33,964 nucleotides of DNA, taken from the NCBI GenBank assembly GCA_964635325.1, contig CAZWOL010000031.1:1-33964 (forward strand), in the 5' to 3' direction. Below, in pieces: positions 7,916-14,975 of this stretch. The notes under the pieces were generated by a model. It worked only from the letters and a program-made list of their open reading frames with translations, had not been told where the DNA came from and did not search any database. Position numbers and translations under genes: made by a program. Positions within the stretch are counted from its first letter, which is position 1, and each line of letters begins with the position of its first letter. The stretch comes from BOG-1112 sp964635325. GTDB taxonomy: Bacteria; Bdellovibrionota_B; Oligoflexia; Oligoflexales; Bog-1112.

Positions 7916-9634
7916 CTAGCGTGACCCAGTAAGCCTCAATGCATTTAGGAGTAGTTGGTTGGGAATATTGTGGTCAGAGCCAAAGTATGTTGCCAAATCC
8001 GTCCATTCTTTAATGTCATTGAGAGGAATTCCTAGGTTGAGAAGGAAGTCCTGAGTTTTTTGAAGTCCAAGGTCGTTATCGCTAATGAGTCCCTCGAGTA
8101 TGATGAAACAGAAGAGACGAGAATCGATTACGATCAGTTTTTTTGCTATAGCACTTCGAACTTGAACAATTGTTCGAGTGGGTTCTTTGGGTCCGGGTAA
8201 TGTTTTCAGAAGATCTAAGGCATTCTGAACTATAGGTGAATGCTTCATCGAAGAATCATTCAAGTCAAAGCTTGCAATCAAAGCATTCACTAACGTGTTG
8301 ATCTGTTCGCTATAGGAATGTTTAGGGAGAAGTTCCAACAGCAGATTTGTCCCGGTGTTTGTGATGTCATTTAATCCAGTTACTAGTTCATTTTTTGGAA
8401 TCGGTAGTCCAAAGAAGGCTGGTGAAGACACTTGCCCATAAATCAGGGCACCTAATTTTGCTAGAATGAGTGCGCATTTGACGCTGTCACTTGCGAGGGA
8501 CGCTTGATTAGCAGCGATGCTGTCGAGCAGGAGCTGCTCCATCTCGCTAAGAGGTCCTGCTTTTTGTTCGTGAAACTGTTTGAGTAAAGCCTTGACAAGT
8601 GGGCTGCACGTGCTTTTTGCCTTGATGACAAATCGTTCGACCAAGATCACGCTGACTATCTTGTAGCTCATGCTAAAGATTTTGTTGAGGCTGTGCTCAT
8701 CATCCAAAGAAATCAAAGCAAGCTTATCGAGGACAAAGCGAAATCTGTCTGGAAATTTTTCGTTACAGAGTCTTGCAAGATCCATAATGCTGCGAGCAGC
8801 AACAAAGATCAATTGACCTTCACTATTTTCAAGCTCAAGCTTGAAGTTATCCAGCTTCTGCTGAAGTATCTGGCGAACGCGTTTTTTGTAATGTGCAGTT
8901 CTGTGATCGAGTTCAGTTTGGTGCATTGAATCTTCGAAAGCTTCTAAAAATTCTTTGCTTAATTGTTCGTGTCGCTTTTTGGCTTTGTCTATATCAGTTT
9001 GGGCGAGTGAGAGATCAAGGATCTTTTCACTTACACCGGTGATTCCCAGAAAGTACGGAGATAGGCGAGAGAGCAAAGCATTGGATGAAACAGCTCCGAG
9101 TGTTGTGCCCAGCTCCCAGCTTTTTGTGAGAAGGCGTGCTCCGCGACGTGCTACTTTATGGAAGTTGATGTGGTTTTTTTTGTGACGGATATGAGAACTA
9201 AAGTTGCTTCGATGCTCTAGGTAGCTGAGTACAAGGTCCGTGAATTGCGAATGCGCTTCCTCGGATATTGTAGGACCTGCTTTTGGGATAAGTGCATGGC
9301 TCGCTTTGTAGCTTGTAATTTGCGAATCACCTTGGGTGACAGAAGCGGGCATCGGAAGTGCTTTAGGTTTGGACGGATCACTTTCTAACGGCAAATCTTC
9401 ATGTTCATAGGAGTGAATTAGAAAATAAAAGTGGAGCACATCCTGTGCCAATGCATCATCTATCTCTTCGATGATTAGGAGTTCCTGGGAATCTGTATCT
9501 GTTTGATTATTGGAAGAAGAAACAAAACATTGATTATCGGAAGAAGCAAAGCAACAGTACGAAGTAAATGCGAAAATGAGACTCAATAGCCTAAATTGCA
9601 TAAACATAAGAAGAGGATGGCTGCGACCTTGCAT
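7916..9634 (-). CDS. Large exported helical protein of unknown function
   Basis: A 572-residue protein that I do not recognise. The N-terminus is a signal sequence with hydrophobic core LLSLIFAFTSYCCFA after a short basic region. ATG 9634 is supported by GAGGAA about 8 bases upstream, although in-frame ATGs at 9607 and 9601 would also keep the signal peptide. The mature part starts with an Asn/Ser/Thr-rich polar stretch. It continues as alternating charged and leucine-rich segments, suggesting an all-helical repeat-like or coiled fold. Basic HKK and RRGAR segments occur around residue 150-165. No catalytic motif, haem site or further TM helix was seen. Its partner downstream is the exported kinase-like protein. 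Confidence 0.7.
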   Translation of the reverse strand: MQGRSHPLLMFMQFRLLSLIFAFTSYCCFASSDNQCFVSSSNNQTDTDSQELLIIEEIDDALAQDVLHFYFLIHSYEHEDLPLESDPSKPKALPMPASVTQGDSQITSYKASHALIPKAGPTISEEAHSQFTDLVLSYLEHRSNFSSHIRHKKNHINFHKVARRGARLLTKSWELGTTLGAVSSNALLSRLSPYFLGITGVSEKILDLSLAQTDIDKAKKRHEQLSKEFLEAFEDSMHQTELDHRTAHYKKRVRQILQQKLDNFKLELENSEGQLIFVAARSIMDLARLCNEKFPDRFRFVLDKLALISLDDEHSLNKIFSMSYKIVSVILVERFVIKAKSTCSPLVKALLKQFHEQKAGPLSEMEQLLLDSIAANQASLASDSVKCALILAKLGALIYGQVSSPAFFGLPIPKNELVTGLNDITNTGTNLLLELLPKHSYSEQINTLVNALIASFDLNDSSMKHSPIVQNALDLLKTLPGPKEPTRTIVQVRSAIAKKLIVIDSRLFCFIILEGLISDNDLGLQKTQDFLLNLGIPLNDIKEWTDLATYFGSDHNIPNQLLLNALRLTGSR

Positions 9635-9802
9635 GCTAAAATTCCTCAGTACTAATGATGATCTGATAGAGAACTAGGCCTAGCAGATACCTGATTTTCA
9701 GTCAAGTTCTTTATCTCTTGGTTTAAGTCGTAGCGATCATAGGTGATTAGAAGCTACTTTGATGCGTTATAATGGCTAAAACAGTTCATTTTTGGAGAGT
9801 TT

Positions 9803-10753
9803 ATGGTGGCCAAGCATCGTTCTTTAGACTCAAAAAGGCCTATTGTTATTGCTCATCGGGGGGCGTCTGCATATCTACCCGAACACACTTTAGCAGCGGA
9901 AGCCATGTCCTACGCTTTTGGCCCTGACTTTGTGGAGCCGGATGTTGTGCTTACCAAAGATAGTGTGCCTATAGTTTTGCATGATGTCACCTTGGAGCGT
10001 ACAACCGATGTTGCGAAACGTTTCCCAAAACAGCGACGTGCTGACGGACGCTTCTATGCGATCGACTTTACGTTTGCTGAGATAAAAACCTTGCGTGTGC
10101 ACGAACGTATCCGTTTGACTAGTGGAGAGCGGGTCTTTCCAGGGCGCTTTCCATTGCATTATTCTCGTTTCGAAGTGCCTGCATTTGCAGAACTCATTGA
10201 GTTGATTATTGGACTCAACCGTAGTACGGGTCACAATATCGGTATTTATCCCGAGATCAAGCAACCTGAATTTCATACAGAAGCAGGATACGATCTCGCA
10301 AAGATCACACACGATCTTTTTCATAGTTACGCAAAAGAATGGGGGACTGCTCCGCTTTATTGGCAGTGCTTTCATGCAGAAACACTCGAACGTTTTGCTA
10401 GCGAATTTGCATCCCCATACCCACGCATACTCCTGATCGAAGACGGAGATCTGGAGCTAAGTGATCCCATCAAGCTTGATCAGGCGATGGCGAAAGTTGC
10501 TAAATATGCACACGGGATTGGTCCGTCCTTGTCGCACACCTTTAGAGAGGATGGGCAGAGTACGCGTCTTGTCGAGCTTGCGCATAAACATGGCCTGCTT
10601 GTTCATGCATACACAGTGCGTGCGGATCAGATGCCCTCCTACGTTTCTAATTTTGACGCCTTTCTCAGCAAAATCTTTTTTGAAGAAAAGATTGACGGGG
10701 TTTTCACTGATTTTACGGACCGAGTTGTCGATTTTCTGCGTCGTCATCAGTAG
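9803..10753 (+). CDS. glpQ: Glycerophosphodiester phosphodiesterase, GlpQ-like
   Basis: Hydrolyses glycerophosphodiesters to an alcohol and glycerol 3-phosphate. The family signature is VIAHRGASAYLPEHT with the catalytic His-Arg and Glu, followed by EPDVVLTKD and the second catalytic His in VLHDVTLERTTDVA. A region matching E. coli GlpQ (DGRFYAIDFTFAEIKTL) follows, then YPEIKQPEFH. At 316 residues it is shorter than periplasmic GlpQ (about 358 in E. coli) because there is no signal peptide: the catalytic motif begins only 13 residues after the start. It is therefore predicted cytoplasmic. GGAGAG lies 5 bases before the ATG, and a TATAAT hexamer at 9768-9773 may be its -10 box. A lipoprotein gene follows after 64 bases. 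Confidence 0.92.
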   Translation: MVAKHRSLDSKRPIVIAHRGASAYLPEHTLAAEAMSYAFGPDFVEPDVVLTKDSVPIVLHDVTLERTTDVAKRFPKQRRADGRFYAIDFTFAEIKTLRVHERIRLTSGERVFPGRFPLHYSRFEVPAFAELIELIIGLNRSTGHNIGIYPEIKQPEFHTEAGYDLAKITHDLFHSYAKEWGTAPLYWQCFHAETLERFASEFASPYPRILLIEDGDLELSDPIKLDQAMAKVAKYAHGIGPSLSHTFREDGQSTRLVELAHKHGLLVHAYTVRADQMPSYVSNFDAFLSKIFFEEKIDGVFTDFTDRVVDFLRRHQ

Positions 10754-10817
10754 ACAGGCCCTCAAAAGGAAGCTAGTAGTGAGGGTGGGGTTTTTGATGG
10801 AGATAGGGGAGAGCTAA

Positions 10818-11255
10818 GTGGGAAAATCGTTTTGGCAGCTGGGTCCTTTTTTATTGGTTTTACTGATGGCTCCATCCTGCACGCGTCGCAAGGCACAGGT
10901 GACGGATGACAAAAGTGAAAAAGTCGATGCTACAGCATTTAAGGTCAGTCAGCTCAAAGCTAAAATTTTGGTGGCAAGCAATAAAAAGCGTAAGGTGACC
11001 TTCAACTTCATCAAAGATCCTGCAGCTTCTCATGCTCAGTTTGTGATTTGTACAGTCACAAAACCTGTTCGTTGCAATCCGTCCGAAAAAGTCCCTGGTG
11101 TGACAAGTGTTGATGACTATGAATTTCTGAACCCACCTCCAGGTGAGCTAGAGATTAAAGTTCGCGCCTGCATCGAAGCTCCGTTTGCTCTCAACCCTGA
11201 TGCACGCTGTGGTAAGTGGAAGAAGATGACTGTTCTCACACAAAACATAATGTAA
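10818..11255 (+). CDS. Small putative lipoprotein
   Basis: A 145-residue protein of unknown family. It starts at GTG 10818, with GGGGAG about 7 bases upstream. The signal sequence FLLVLLMAPSC carries a convincing lipobox with Cys21 as the lipidation site. A charged linker follows (RRKAQVTDDKSEK), then a domain of about 100 residues with four cysteines, likely extracytoplasmic disulfides, that reads as beta-rich (VTFNFI, QFVICTVTK, LEIKVRACIE). The layout resembles small Ig-like or fibronectin-like folds, but this is only an impression. It sits downstream of glpQ and faces the convergent gene ending at 11300. Confidence 0.7.
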   Translation: MGKSFWQLGPFLLVLLMAPSCTRRKAQVTDDKSEKVDATAFKVSQLKAKILVASNKKRKVTFNFIKDPAASHAQFVICTVTKPVRCNPSEKVPGVTSVDDYEFLNPPPGELEIKVRACIEAPFALNPDARCGKWKKMTVLTQNIM

Positions 11256-11257
11256 TT

Positions 11258-11277
11258 GCGTCGTATCGACTACGCAT
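11258..11277. terminator. Hairpin between convergent genes
   Basis: An imperfect inverted repeat, with TGCGTCG on the left and CGACTACGCA on the right, lies in the 44-base gap between two convergent genes. The inner stem is GTCG/CGAC around TAT. There is no T-run, so a Rho-independent role is uncertain. Confidence 0.35.
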
Positions 11278-11299
11278 CTGAGTGATGCCTTGCAAAACT

Positions 11300-12220
11300 T
11301 CAAAACCATCCACTGCTACCGATCCCAATCCAAATAAAATTTTTACCCTCTCCTATTTGCATACCAAGTTTAGTGTGTAGGCCGAGTGTTCCGTAAAAAA
11401 GAAAAAAGTAGGAAGCTTCGACCCAAGCGCCTACACCATCTAGATCCAATGCACGAGTGTTTAAGTCCTTAGCGGGTTCTGGGGTGGTTGCGTCACTTCT
11501 ACCGCGACGTGATTGCAGAGCAAGTCCTCCGAGGAGAGTCCAACCTCTTTGCATAATGACGACAGAGTCTCTTGCTTTCTCTTCTGCTGTTTTAGCTACG
11601 GGGTCTTTCTCCGCAAATTTTCGATGAATCTGACCAAATCCAAAAGCGGGACCAAAGTAGAGGAAACTAAAGCGTCCCGGAATTTTGTCGTAGCGTCCGC
11701 TCCCTGAAAAAGATGCGATGCGAACGCCATAGATCCAGTGAGGGGTGTAGGGATCTTCTCCATGACCAAACCAAATCCACTGGAGGTGGCTTGCAAGATA
11801 GTCTGCTTCATAAGATTCTCGCGGACCTTGAGTCTGTATTTTTGGAAGCACCAAGGACCATTCTGCATAAGAGAGATAGGCATGTTCTTTGAGTGCCTCC
11901 TCGATAAGCTTTTTAGGAACTCGATTGCTTTGACGAATGTCCTCGCGCGGTTTTTCACGAGACTCACGTAGTGCTTTCTTCTTTGCTATGTCTTGGTCTA
12001 GGTCCGCATCACTTTCTTGGGTTGGAGTTTTCATCATAGGTATAGGGGGAAGGGAGATAAGACCCTGAGCATTTTGTGCAGGTGTTCCCGGTACTTTTTT
12101 CCCACTTTCATTAGCGGAATGCACAGGGCTACTAAGAATGAAACCTGCAAGCAGCAAGGGTTTTGTTGAAGCGATCCCTCTGTGTATGAAGAGCTCAAAG
12201 TCTAGGAATAGGCTGCCCAT
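11300..12220 (-). CDS. Exported protein, possible outer-membrane barrel
   Basis: A 306-residue protein with an unusual, long N-region followed by a hydrophobic stretch (LLLAGFILSSPVHSA) that reads as a signal peptide. Residues about 45-105 are a Pro- and charge-rich, low-complexity linker (PPIPMMKTP, DIAKKKALRESREK). The C-terminal half is rich in aromatic residues alternating with Gly and polar residues (WIYGVRIASFSGSG, FSFLYFGPAFGFG, FIWIGIGSSGWF). It ends in Phe, as many outer-membrane beta-barrels do. No family was recognised. GGAG is 11 bases from the ATG, somewhat far, so the start is less sure. It diverges from the membrane protein at 12330. Confidence 0.65.
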   Translation of the reverse strand: MGSLFLDFELFIHRGIASTKPLLLAGFILSSPVHSANESGKKVPGTPAQNAQGLISLPPIPMMKTPTQESDADLDQDIAKKKALRESREKPREDIRQSNRVPKKLIEEALKEHAYLSYAEWSLVLPKIQTQGPRESYEADYLASHLQWIWFGHGEDPYTPHWIYGVRIASFSGSGRYDKIPGRFSFLYFGPAFGFGQIHRKFAEKDPVAKTAEEKARDSVVIMQRGWTLLGGLALQSRRGRSDATTPEPAKDLNTRALDLDGVGAWVEASYFFLFYGTLGLHTKLGMQIGEGKNFIWIGIGSSGWF

Positions 12221-12329
12221 TTTTTACAACGCTCCGCCTGTTAACATCAAGAGTAATGGAATTGCAGTGTGTACAAGTTTAAAGCGTAGTAGTCGTGTCG
12301 ACAACTTAAGAACGAGTTTCAGGGAAATC

Positions 12330-12884
12330 ATGGAAACAATTTTACGAATCACTAAGAAGTCAAAAAATCATCCCTTCCAGGACGATGATTTTAATGAGTT
12401 AGGTTTTGATGACGAATTTCTTTTTCGTCGTGAAGCAAAAAGCGCCCCGCGTCGTAAATCAATCAGGGCATATCGCTATTTTTGGCCTGGCTTTGTTCTC
12501 GCTGTATTGCTTCTAAGTGGCTTGTGTGTTGCTTCGTATTGGACCATTAAGCACTATTTTTTTCCACCTGGACCGGTAAATATCTTTGTCGAAATGAAGG
12601 TGATCGATGAGGACGGGCACCCCGTTGCAGGTGCTGGGATCTTTCATAGCAAAAAGCGTATTGGAGTTTCCGATTCTTTTGGCGAGTGGAGTCGATTTAT
12701 GAAGGCCCCCTTGGGTTCTACATTCACGCTTATGATTCGTAAAGAAAGTGGAAGCAACGTGATGGGTGCCTTAAAGACTATCGGTGTTCCGCTCTATTTG
12801 CAAAACGGTCTGGAACCACACATTAAGTCGAATGTGCATCTGACACGCAATTGGACTAGTCCTGATCCAGTTGAAGAGGAATGA
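12330..12884 (+). CDS. Single-pass membrane protein with regulatory-like beta domain
   Basis: A 184-residue protein. ATG 12330 follows AGGGA by 5 bases; a longer in-frame start at 12138 would overlap the divergent gene and gives an unconvincing N-terminus. Residues 1-50 are cytoplasmic and acidic then basic (DDDFNELGFDDEF, then APRRKS). One TM helix follows (FWPGFVLAVLLLSGLCVAS). The outside domain contains VIDEDGHPVAGAGIFH and IGVSDSFGEW, typical of carboxypeptidase-regulatory-like or PEGA-type beta-sandwich modules often found in envelope-anchored proteins. The role is unknown. Its stop is 6 bases from the convergent gene at 12891. Confidence 0.7.
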   Translation: METILRITKKSKNHPFQDDDFNELGFDDEFLFRREAKSAPRRKSIRAYRYFWPGFVLAVLLLSGLCVASYWTIKHYFFPPGPVNIFVEMKVIDEDGHPVAGAGIFHSKKRIGVSDSFGEWSRFMKAPLGSTFTLMIRKESGSNVMGALKTIGVPLYLQNGLEPHIKSNVHLTRNWTSPDPVEEE

Positions 12885-12890
12885 AAATTC

Positions 12891-13907
12891 CTATCGAATT
12901 TTTCTTTGAATTTGCCTCAGTGGCATAGATGGTAAGCCTTGTTGCAACAGAAATACAGCTCCAGCACAACTCAAACCAATAACCATCGGTTCTATCCAAA
13001 GTAAAATCGCCTTGTAATGCTCAATGGAGAAGGCGGATGACAGGAGACTTGCTCCCAACATCCACAGAATAGTGGCTAAGACAAAGAGTCCGCTAAACTC
13101 AAAAAAAACATGATCTTTTTTTAAAGTACAGAGAGCGCATATGAAGATGATAATAGAACTGATTAGATAGTGAAAATCCAGAAAATACAATTCATCGAAA
13201 GATTGTAGATGGTGCATGAAGCCAGGTGTTCTAAAGTTTAGACTGATGGCAAACTTCAAACCCAAGATGATGGCAAATGCTACAAGATCGATTAGCAGAT
13301 CGGAAACAGAAGCTGTTTGTCGTACCCAACTTGCAAATGAAGTCCGCAGGGGGTGTAGTAGCGCGCCTTCGGGAGGAAGATCTCGCAATGTATTTTTATG
13401 AGTACACAAGCACATCCATTTATAAACAGCTAAGACAAGCCCAAGAGCACAGAAAGAGCTGTCGAGTAAGCTTCCAATAAGTAAGCTGAACCACATTGCG
13501 AGCAAACTTAGAGAGGACGCGGTTTTTAAATGGTGAGCCAATGCACTGAACCAAAGTAACACGCAGAAAGAAAAACTTAGATCGAGCGACATCCATCCGA
13601 CTCGAGTGAGTAAGGCACCTCGACTCATAAGGACAGTGACTGTGAATAAAGTTAGTTTCCATGAGCTCGTCAAAAAACGCATGCATAGCGCTGCGGAGAA
13701 AAACAAAGCGATGCTGACATTGAGATTCCAGGTGCGAACGCTGCTAGCCTTCAGCGACCATAAGCCAAAAAGGTCCGGGGCGATTAGTCCCGCGCTTTCG
13801 ATGGGAAAGGAGCGCAATTGTAGCCAGGTGAGACGGCTGACAATCATGAATAGAAAGGTCCCACAAATGAAAAAGGTCATGATTTTGCGATCAAATATTT
13901 TAAACAT
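12891..13907 (-). CDS. Polytopic inner-membrane protein of unknown function
   Basis: A 338-residue protein made mostly of hydrophobic helices, with about eight to nine likely TM segments (for example FFICGTFLFMIVS, SIALFFSAALCM, LLAMWFSLLIGSLL, LIDLVAFAIILGL, ISSIIIFICALCTL, GLFVLATILWMLGASLL, VIGLSCAGAVFLL). A hydrophilic loop with HPLRTSFASWVRQ lies near the middle. The C-terminus is basic (RQIQRKIR), consistent with a cytoplasmic tail. I see no transporter, flippase or glycosyltransferase signature, and no catalytic motif in the loops. It is transcribed toward the single-pass membrane protein and has no obvious operon partner. Confidence 0.7.
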   Translation of the reverse strand: MFKIFDRKIMTFFICGTFLFMIVSRLTWLQLRSFPIESAGLIAPDLFGLWSLKASSVRTWNLNVSIALFFSAALCMRFLTSSWKLTLFTVTVLMSRGALLTRVGWMSLDLSFSFCVLLWFSALAHHLKTASSLSLLAMWFSLLIGSLLDSSFCALGLVLAVYKWMCLCTHKNTLRDLPPEGALLHPLRTSFASWVRQTASVSDLLIDLVAFAIILGLKFAISLNFRTPGFMHHLQSFDELYFLDFHYLISSIIIFICALCTLKKDHVFFEFSGLFVLATILWMLGASLLSSAFSIEHYKAILLWIEPMVIGLSCAGAVFLLQQGLPSMPLRQIQRKIR

Positions 13908-13963
13908 GGATAAATTCTATGGGAAAAATTTTCTATTTAATAAATATAGCCTTAACTAAGATC

Positions 13964-13993
13964 TTGTACTAAATTCTTATAGAATACTAGAAT
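13964..13993 (+). promoter_or_regulatory. Predicted sigma-70-type promoter
   Basis: TTGTAC at 13964-13969, an 18-base spacer and TAGAAT at 13988-13993 lie in an AT-rich gap about 45 bases before the gene at 14040. This would serve the three-gene run 14040-16889. Confidence 0.45.
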
Positions 13994-14039
13994 TTATCCT
14001 AAAGATATTTATTGATCTTCAAGTCTAGGAGACTTCGTT

Positions 14040-14486
14040 ATGGCGCTTGTTGAACTCCGCCCCGGAGATACCCTCAATATCGTTTGGTCCTCAGTTCAAG
14101 ATACCCCGCTGGGAGTGCGCGAGGTTGAGTCAAGTTTTGCGTTTAGCTACGACGAACTGCTCAGCCGCTTACGAACAAAGGGTAAAGTAGCCAAGTCTCG
14201 ACGCTCAGGTACAGATGGAGCCCGTTTTAGTAGGGTGGTTGCACTCACCATTAGTGCTTTGAAAAAAGGTAAGTGGTCCACGGGTGCAGAGATCAGTCGT
14301 TCCGAAGTTTTTAGAAAAATGACCAAACGCTTTGCAGACCTAAACCCTGCAGAATACATGCATATCACCGAGAATGCTAAAGAGGCTCTCGTCGCTCTGT
14401 ACGATAATGAGAGTGTGATCAAAAAGAATCAGAAAGTTGAATTAGCAGAGATCCTCAGAGCTTTGCAGCTTCCTGTGCAGGATTAA
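14040..14486 (+). CDS. Small cytoplasmic protein of unknown function
   Basis: A 148-residue protein with no signal peptide or TM segment; I do not recognise the family. The N-terminal third is beta-like and mentions a well-formed strand pattern (MALVELRPGDTLNIVWSS). The remainder is helical and basic in the middle (KGKVAKSRRSGTD), with alternating charged and hydrophobic residues at the C-terminus. The basic centre might bind nucleic acid, but no known motif is present. AGGAG lies 8 bases before the ATG. It is first in a tight run: the epimerase gene starts 3 bases after its stop, so the two are almost certainly co-transcribed. Confidence 0.7.
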   Translation: MALVELRPGDTLNIVWSSVQDTPLGVREVESSFAFSYDELLSRLRTKGKVAKSRRSGTDGARFSRVVALTISALKKGKWSTGAEISRSEVFRKMTKRFADLNPAEYMHITENAKEALVALYDNESVIKKNQKVELAEILRALQLPVQD

Positions 14487-14489
14487 GCC

Positions 14490-14930
14490 ATGGAAAAACG
14501 TGGCTTTCAAATCCTAGGTATCGAGCATATAGGCCTGGCTCCCAAAGCTCCTGATGCTCTTTCTCATCTCTTGGGTGCCTTACTTGGGTTGCCTTTTAGT
14601 GGTGAAGAGTTGGTTCCGTCCCAGCAGACTCACACCCGTTTCTATGGAAGTGGATCAGAAGCCACTGGACGTTTGGAGATATTGCAAGCTGCAGACGGGC
14701 AGGGTCCAATCGCAGTTTTTCTAGACAAAAAAGGTGCGGGCATACATCACATTGCTTTGCAAGTTGATCATATCGAAGCTGCACTCTCCTATCTCACTCA
14801 ACATGGAGTTGAGCTTATCGATAAACAGCCTCGTCCTGGGGCGCACTCCAGTCAGATTGCATTTATTCACCCACGCTCAAGCGGTGGTATTTTGATCGAA
14901 TTGGTTCAAAATTCTATTTCCAAGATATAA
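14490..14930 (+). CDS. mce: Methylmalonyl-CoA epimerase
   Basis: Interconverts (2S)- and (2R)-methylmalonyl-CoA, linking propionyl-CoA from odd-chain fat or Ile/Val/Thr/Met breakdown to succinyl-CoA. It is a 146-residue VOC-fold metalloenzyme of normal length. Expected metal ligands are visible: His13 (IEHIGL), Gln66 or Glu63 (LEILQ), His86 or His87 (GIHHIAL) and Glu137 (ILIELV). The stretch FLDKKGAGIHHIALQVD and the RPGAHSSQIAFIHP segment are very typical of the family. Methylmalonyl-CoA mutase and propionyl-CoA carboxylase are not in this window. It is in a run with the unknown gene upstream (3-base gap) and the membrane sensor downstream (45-base gap). Confidence 0.92.
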   Translation: MEKRGFQILGIEHIGLAPKAPDALSHLLGALLGLPFSGEELVPSQQTHTRFYGSGSEATGRLEILQAADGQGPIAVFLDKKGAGIHHIALQVDHIEAALSYLTQHGVELIDKQPRPGAHSSQIAFIHPRSSGGILIELVQNSISKI

Positions 14931-14975
14931 TTGTAGAAGACTATCGTAATCACTATCTTATGAGAAGGCTCACGG

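Noticed and set aside
12138..12329. N-terminal extension of the single-pass membrane protein
   Set aside because: It overlaps the start of the divergent gene and is preceded by no ribosome binding site, while ATG 12330 has AGGGA at the right distance.
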